Notes under the pieces: model-generated
What the model saw: the letters and a program-made list of their open reading frames with translations, nothing else
Database searches by the model: none
Told to the model about the DNA's origin: nothing
From: Candidatus Bathyarchaeota archaeon
GTDB taxonomy: Archaea > Thermoproteota > Bathyarchaeia > TCS64
NCBI GenBank assembly: GCA_030608725.1
Contig: JAUWDP010000021.1
Span: 1 to 10,422, forward strand
DNA length: 10,422 nucleotides
Direction of reading: 5' to 3'
Program-made: the position numbers and the translations under genes
Shown: piece by piece, positions 6,183-10,422 of the stretch
Layout of the letters: every line of letters begins with the position of its first letter
How positions within the stretch are numbered: the first letter of the stretch is position 1

Positions 6183-8315
6183 CTAAGTACGCGTAATGGA
6201 GTTTGATGTTCCCTCGTCGATCACCGTCTCATCAACCTTCACATGTATGCTGTTTCTTGCTGAGAACTTGTTCAACCAGACATGAGAGGTAGTAGATTTG
6301 CCTGCAGAGCCTGTGAACATCCGTCCATCAACATGACTATCGCTGTAATCGTCAGGAGTTTTAATCTCCAGATCAGATAGATCGTTGTCCTCAATCAGAT
6401 TGGCGTTGGACCCTAGATCGAAGCCTTCACGGTCTTCACTCCCCCAGAGATGGAACCCATAGTAGGCACTCCCTGAAATCCGGTTGCCATAAACTTCAGT
6501 CCCGTCATTTTTCCTAATCAACACACCAACATGGCCATCCCCGAGATGAATATCATTGTTGCGTACGATGCATTCTCCGAGTTTTCCTGCTCCTTCCTGG
6601 TATATCGATGGGCCGTAGACTGCTATGCCACAGTGGTTAAGCTTACCATATCTGACTTTGTTATCATTTATCTCGACGCGTTCTGGTGAATAAGGCATTG
6701 TCCATGCGCTCTGTACAAATATTCCAACGCCGGCCATATGACTTGAGTAAGGATACGACCCGTAAACATCGGATTCTATGGTGTTTCCTACAATATGAAT
6801 ATCGGCTGATTCATAGTTATCGCAAATTAAAATCCCTCTTGAGTTCATGTTACGGATGACGTTGTCTTGGACGATTACCTTACCCACGTTATGGTTCAGC
6901 ATCATACCTATTCCACAGTAGCTCTCGTGATTCTCCAGATCGGGTCGAAAATTGGGATCCGTATCAAGTCCTTTCCAGGATCTGGACCCGCCTCGTGCGT
7001 AAGATAACGCAAAATCCAGATAGTTCCCCTCTATGATTACCTCCTTCGCTCGCACAATAATGCCCACGACGTGATCACCGCCTTTTCTAATATTCATTCC
7101 TCTTCCCCTGCCTGATCTCAGAGTTATCCTGTTATCCCGGATTTTGACGCTTTTACCTTCCTCACTATGAATACAAACGTAGTTGAAGTCCGTGAAATGT
7201 ATGTTCTCAATCGTTACGTCTATGCCTTCTCCATCAATCTCGAAAACAAAAGTTTGGACGAAAAAGGGAAACGTCCATCCTCTCTTGTAGACCTTCGTGC
7301 TCGGAACACCGTTCTCCCTGCCTTCGCCTCGAACGACGACGCTCCTCCTGATGTGGACAGTCGAGGTTCCGAGGTTGAACACGCCTTTCAGGATCACCTC
7401 ATCGTAATTGTCAACGGCATCTTGAATTGCCTGAGTGTCAATCGCTGGATTCTCTCGACCAGCAACCACGACCTGCCCGAGGAATTTTCCTCTTTCAGAG
7501 ATAGGTCCGAGCTTTACTTGCACTGCAGGTGTGGGTGTTCTATGTTCGGCCTTATCCCAGTAGTGCTGAAACAGTTCCCCGCACCATTTGAGAGACGAGC
7601 CGTCTGTTGCAGTGAATCCGCTGTAATCGTATCGACCTTCAGAGGTTGGAAACGCTATCACACATCGGTTGTCCGACAAGAATAAATATGCGTTAACCTC
7701 ATCCACCATGCTCTGGTCGACTAGAGGAGTCTGCCTAGTATGGTTCAGAGCCTGAGTCTCCTCGGAGGTCATGGACTCTATGTTGGGGTTAAGTATTCTC
7801 TCTCTCGGCTCTATGATCCTTATTTGGACCCCACGCTCGATTGCTTCGATGATCGATGAGAGAGAGTTCATGGGAAACTGGTCGACAAGCAGCCACACAT
7901 ATTCCTTTGAATCTTTGAAGAGATTCTCTGTGTGACGAAGAAAATCCATAGCATCATTCAAACTAAAGCTTGCACTGAGCTCACCTATCTGTTTCACAAA
8001 TGCCGTCGGGATTTTTGAAAGTGTATGAGTCTTGAAGTATTCGCTGTGAGATGATAGAAAAATAAATTCCTGAAAAAGAAGAAGAGACGTTTCGCCGTAT
8101 GGCGTAAGATGATAGAAGCCTCCGAGGTCTCTCTGTATGAGACTTACCTCAGCGAGCCTGGAAACGTGGCGTCTCACCTCAGTGGTTGTAAGTTTCATCT
8201 CTCGGGTGAGATCTGTAATGCGCTTTGCTTCTTCTTTGAGAATCAGTAGAACCCCATATCTGTTCTCGTTTGACATCTCGAAAAGGAGATCGTGGAATCC
8301 TCCGGAGGCTTTCAT
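6183..8315 (-). CDS. Winged-helix regulator fused to a right-handed beta-helix
   Basis: This 710-residue protein has three parts. Residues 8-75 form a winged helix-turn-helix (ITDLTREMKLTTTEVRRHVSRLAEVSLIQRD, wing, then YHLTPYGE). Residues about 95-255 resemble the FilR1-type middle domain of archaeal regulators: YVWLLVDQFP, IERGVQIRIIEP, CVIAFPTSEGRYDYSGFTATD, WCGELFQHYW. From about 285 to the end lies a parallel beta-helix with at least nine rungs of the form VxIxxNxI (367, 390, 426, 480, 506, 547, 582, 607 and 640), preceded by AIQDAVDNYDEVILKG and RRSVVVRGEGREN. There is no signal peptide or membrane segment, so it should stay in the cytoplasm. Such beta-helix domains usually bind or cleave polysaccharide, often outside the cell. 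The start is ATG 8315. It is divergent from the small gene at 8446 and could regulate it. The enzymatic role of the helix is unknown. Confidence 0.85.
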   Translation of the reverse strand: MKASGGFHDLLFEMSNENRYGVLLILKEEAKRITDLTREMKLTTTEVRRHVSRLAEVSLIQRDLGGFYHLTPYGETSLLLFQEFIFLSSHSEYFKTHTLSKIPTAFVKQIGELSASFSLNDAMDFLRHTENLFKDSKEYVWLLVDQFPMNSLSSIIEAIERGVQIRIIEPRERILNPNIESMTSEETQALNHTRQTPLVDQSMVDEVNAYLFLSDNRCVIAFPTSEGRYDYSGFTATDGSSLKWCGELFQHYWDKAEHRTPTPAVQVKLGPISERGKFLGQVVVAGRENPAIDTQAIQDAVDNYDEVILKGVFNLGTSTVHIRRSVVVRGEGRENGVPSTKVYKRGWTFPFFVQTFVFEIDGEGIDVTIENIHFTDFNYVCIHSEEGKSVKIRDNRITLRSGRGRGMNIRKGGDHVVGIIVRAKEVIIEGNYLDFALSYARGGSRSWKGLDTDPNFRPDLENHESYCGIGMMLNHNVGKVIVQDNVIRNMNSRGILICDNYESADIHIVGNTIESDVYGSYPYSSHMAGVGIFVQSAWTMPYSPERVEINDNKVRYGKLNHCGIAVYGPSIYQEGAGKLGECIVRNNDIHLGDGHVGVLIRKNDGTEVYGNRISGSAYYGFHLWGSEDREGFDLGSNANLIEDNDLSDLEIKTPDDYSDSHVDGRMFTGSAGKSTTSHVWLNKFSARNSIHVKVDETVIDEGTSNSITRT

Positions 8316-8396
8316 TCGAATAAACGATGTGTTTTCGGAAGTATTAATGTGTTCTAGCGCTTATTCACGATTCGGAGTTTTATTATCGATATTTCA

Positions 8397-8421
8397 GTTT
8401 TGTTATGCCTGAAGGCAAAAC
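8397..8421. promoter_or_regulatory. Inverted repeat in the divergent promoter region
   Basis: GTTTTG at 8397-8402 and CAAAAC at 8416-8421 are inverted copies, and GCCT/AGGC inside them (8407-8410 and 8413-8416) forms a second nested dyad. The site lies 25 bases before the ATG at 8446 and about 80 bases upstream of the winged-helix gene start. That is a suitable position for autoregulation, which is inference only. Confidence 0.4.
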
Positions 8422-8445
8422 GAAAGCGAAAAGGGATGTGAGAAC

Positions 8446-8760
8446 ATGGACAGTATTTTCTCGGTCGAGTTGAAATCCAAGAAACATGTCAGGAGCATCT
8501 CTATCTCCGATCAAGCTCATGACCGGGTTCTCTTCGAGGGAGACCTCGGGAGGCTGTTGAAGACTTCGATGATTGAACGTAGTGCACTCGAAATGATTGG
8601 GGAATACGGCGTGCTAAGGATAGAGATAGACGAGGATGTGCTTCAGAGGGTTCTCGAGAGTCCCGATCGCGAGTTGAGCCTCAGCTCCGAGGTGGGGAGC
8701 TATACAAGTACCAAGCAGATAGGAAATGAAAGAAATGAAACGGAAAGAAATCAAAAGTAA
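8446..8760 (+). CDS. Small protein of unknown function
   Basis: A 104-residue soluble protein with no signal peptide or membrane segment. Predicted beta strands alternate (IFSVELKSKKHVRSISISD, VLFEGDLGRL, GVLRIEIDEDVLQRVL), giving a compact domain of about 72 residues followed by a polar, probably disordered tail rich in Asn, Glu, Thr and Lys. I do not recognise a named family. Frame, natural composition and the purine-rich GGGATGTGAG before the ATG support expression. The next gene begins inside its last 35 bases in another frame, so the two are likely translationally coupled. The tail's odd composition may partly reflect the sequence demands of the overlap. It could be a partner or regulator of the surface protein behind it, but nothing in the sequence proves that. 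Confidence 0.75.
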   Translation: MDSIFSVELKSKKHVRSISISDQAHDRVLFEGDLGRLLKTSMIERSALEMIGEYGVLRIEIDEDVLQRVLESPDRELSLSSEVGSYTSTKQIGNERNETERNQK

Positions 8761-10114
8761 ACATACGGGACTTATTATTCTGATTTTCTTGGCAACAATC
8801 TTAGTGGTCCCTATACGAGCTGAGGAGGGATACCAAGTCATCATAACCCTGCAGGCGCCTGAACCGGCCTTTTTCGGAGGATACGGTCTCCAAACAGCAT
8901 TGTTTGAAGACGGTATAGCAATCGGAGAATATACTGGAGATATAGGTAGCATAAACTCCGCAGGCAGAGCGTACATCTACGACTTAGACTGGAACATCAT
9001 ATCAATCCTTCATGCACCAATACCTAAAGTAGAAATGCAATTTGGTCGCAATGTCGATGCATTAGGTGACATAGTAGTTGTAGGTTGTTCAAGATTTGAT
9101 ATGGAAGATATACGTGAAGCAGGAAAAGTATTCGTATTCGACTCCGAGGGCACCCTCTTAACCATCCTTCAGTCACCTGACCCAATGGATCTTGGCTTTT
9201 TTGGTTCGGAAGTTGCATTAAGCAGGAACCGCATTCTGGTGGCTGAGCTAGGAGGCACGGAACAAGGCTTCATTCACCCCGGCAGCGTCTACGCATACAC
9301 CCATGAAGGGGTTCTAATACGAAATGTAACTTCACCTTCAATGATATCAGAGGGCTGCTTTGGAAAGTCTCTGGCTGCAAACGATGAATATATCCTCGTG
9401 GGAGAACCGGGCCAAATGGGTGATGGTCGCCCCCTTGACATAGGCAGTGTCTACGTATACGATTATGACTGGAATCTGGTCACGACGTTACAGCCTCCCG
9501 ACATGCAGGAACGTTCTTTCTTCGGCTTCTCAACGTCTATCAGCGGTGACCACTTCGTAATAGGCGAACTCTGGGCAACCGTAGACGGCCATGAGAAGGC
9601 GGGAAGAGCCCATATCTACGACACCAGCTTGAACTATGTGGCGACACTCCAATCACCCACACCTGAAGAAAACGCGGAGTTCGGCAGAGATGTGGCGATC
9701 GGAGGCGACATAGTCGTTGTGGGTGAGCGCAGAGGTGACGTAGAGAGCATGAACGAGGGAAAGGCCCATGTGTTTGACTTGGAGGGGAACCTTATCTCTA
9801 CTCTTATATCTCCTACGCCTTTTCCGGGCTACCAGTTCGGGTATTCGGTTGAGACTGATGGGGAGATAATAGTGGTGGGTGAGGCAGACGTCGAGGCGGG
9901 AGGCGAGTCCAAGGCGGGGAAGGTTCATGTCTTCGGTTTGGGTGAGCCTACCGTTGAGCAGCCTGCTCCGGAAGAGGAGGCCACGGAGACGGAGTCAGAA
10001 TCTGAAACTGAGTCTGAGAAGAGCGGCGGTATACCTGGGTTCCCCCTTGAATCCACTGCTCTCAGCATAGCCCTTGTAGTCCTAGTGTTGTGGCTGATAC
10101 AGAGACAACGTTAG
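8726..10114 (+). CDS. Exported FG-GAP beta-propeller surface protein with PGF-type anchor
   Basis: A 462-residue cell-surface protein. Residues 1-32 form a signal peptide (basic start, hydrophobic TGLIILIFLATILVV, cleavage near RA-EEG). Seven FG-GAP units follow, with the FG pair at residues 50, 106, 159, 212, 266, 319 and 371 (steps 52-56). Each runs as FG..VA..GD.IVVGE, then AGKVYVYD, then a strand like LISTLISPTP. The last unit lacks that final strand, while one (YQVIITLQAPEP) precedes the first unit, as in ring closure of a seven-bladed propeller. An acidic Ser/Thr/Glu stalk (about 409-435) leads to GGIPGFPLES, a hydrophobic segment (443-459) and terminal Arg, the tripartite layout of archaeosortase substrates. 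Integrin-like calcium motifs are not evident. ATG 8735 is an alternative start with AGGAA nine bases upstream. The ligand is unknown. Confidence 0.88.
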   Translation: MKEMKRKEIKSKHTGLIILIFLATILVVPIRAEEGYQVIITLQAPEPAFFGGYGLQTALFEDGIAIGEYTGDIGSINSAGRAYIYDLDWNIISILHAPIPKVEMQFGRNVDALGDIVVVGCSRFDMEDIREAGKVFVFDSEGTLLTILQSPDPMDLGFFGSEVALSRNRILVAELGGTEQGFIHPGSVYAYTHEGVLIRNVTSPSMISEGCFGKSLAANDEYILVGEPGQMGDGRPLDIGSVYVYDYDWNLVTTLQPPDMQERSFFGFSTSISGDHFVIGELWATVDGHEKAGRAHIYDTSLNYVATLQSPTPEENAEFGRDVAIGGDIVVVGERRGDVESMNEGKAHVFDLEGNLISTLISPTPFPGYQFGYSVETDGEIIVVGEADVEAGGESKAGKVHVFGLGEPTVEQPAPEEEATETESESETESEKSGGIPGFPLESTALSIALVVLVLWLIQRQR

Positions 10115-10127
10115 AGATCCTATCTTC

Positions 10128-10144
10128 CATTTTTTTTCTTTTAA
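10128..10144 (+). terminator. Oligo-T terminator after the surface protein gene
   Basis: A T-rich tract (eight T, C, then six T) begins about 15 bases after the stop codon. Archaeal RNA polymerase terminates at such runs without needing a hairpin. Confidence 0.6.
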
Positions 10145-10308
10145 CCATTCAGATATTCTTTGAGCTAGCTACAAGCGCATCCGCGAATTGTGTGGGTGTA
10201 ATAGGAGAGAGAGTGGGAGAGAGGAAGTGGAAGATTGTGAGTGGCGGGGAGTCGTAGAGAGGGTTTGGGTTTGGGGGTTAAATTTTATCCCCAAGTCATA
10301 AACGAATT
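10145..10308. other. Purine/G-rich spacer without a gene
   Basis: No gene is seen. From 10201 to 10277 the plus strand is almost free of C and rich in GA and GGG. The tracts GGGG (10246-10249), GGG (10261-10263), GGG (10267-10269) and GGGGG (10273-10277) could form a G-quadruplex on the non-template strand upstream of the next promoter. Confidence 0.5.
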
Positions 10309-10366
10309 TTTATATGGGTCTGTGACCCCCATAAATAGATTTATATGCAGTATCTGTGACCCCCAT
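10309..10366 (+). promoter_or_regulatory. Duplicated TATA-plus-operator module
   Basis: TTTATAT occurs at 10309-10315 and 10340-10346. The 14-mer TCTGTGACCCCCAT occurs at 10319-10332 and 10353-10366, each time just downstream of a TATA box. In the first copy the 14-mer is part of the dyad GGGTC-TGT-GACCC (10316-10328). The second copy leads into CCCCC-ATC-GGGGG (10360-10372). Operators between the TATA box and the transcription start are typical sites for archaeal repressors. Confidence 0.6.
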
Positions 10367-10379
10367 CGGGGGAAAAGGA

Positions 10380-10422
10380 ATGACAGGTGAGTGCTTTAAT
10401 CGAACGGCAGCCCTTTTCCCAC
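10380..10422 (+). CDS. Start of a gene cut by the right edge (frame uncertain)
   Basis: Two frames stay open to the edge. ATG 10380 gives MTGECFNRTAALFP, and GTG 10387 gives MSALIERQPFSH. Only 12-14 residues are visible, so no product can be assigned. A gene is expected because the duplicated promoter module ends just upstream. From the second TATA box, transcription would start near 10371, so a nearly leaderless message is likely. Confidence 0.35.
   Translation, partial: MTGECFNRTAALFP

Noticed and set aside
7167..7685. 172-codon plus-strand frame inside the beta-helix gene
   Set aside because: It is antisense to a clearly coding gene with recognisable domains, and its own product has no recognisable features.
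8405..8473. 22-codon upstream ORF (MPEGKTKAKRDVRTW...) overlapping the start of the small gene
   Set aside because: It overlaps the dyad and has no ribosome binding site of its own. It is too short to tell from chance.

Overview
The window looks like a piece of an archaeal chromosome. It carries a DUF211 protein, a single-chain family B DNA polymerase with an archaeal-type Cys cluster and PIP box, a VIT1/CCC1-type membrane protein, a FilR1-like winged-helix regulator and a surface protein ending in a PGF-type archaeosortase-like tail. Many genes appear to start at TTG or GTG, several sit just behind TATA boxes with short leaders, and an oligo-T tract follows the last complete gene. The combination fits a TACK archaeon, most likely Bathyarchaeia, but this is an inference from protein style and not a computed placement.

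Left part (1-1550): a truncated minus-strand gene runs off the left edge (1-218). It is followed by about 1 kb without a convincing gene but full of ordered DNA: six GGTACC sites, a 41-bp triple tandem repeat that carries a helically phased heptamer, a GC-alternating inverted repeat, and degenerate ~62-bp repeats with an inverted copy. A doubtful 91-codon ORF (1253-1528) closes this part.

Centre (1550-6180): housekeeping genes. A VIT1/CCC1-family transporter gene (minus) is divergent from a DUF211-agmatinase gene pair (plus). PolB follows under its own TATA box, with very strong G/C third-position bias.

Right part (6180-10422): accessory genes of lower GC. A 710-residue minus-strand protein joins a winged-helix DNA-binding domain, a FilR1-like middle domain and a long right-handed beta-helix with no export signal, which is an unusual architecture. 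Divergent from it are a small protein of unknown function and, overlapping it by 35 nt, an exported seven-bladed FG-GAP propeller with an acidic stalk and a C-terminal membrane anchor. The window ends in a purine/G-rich stretch and a promoter region with a duplicated TATA-plus-operator module in front of a gene cut by the right edge.

The most noteworthy points are the regulator/beta-helix fusion, the phased repeat region at 217-920, and the duplicated promoter module at 10309-10372.
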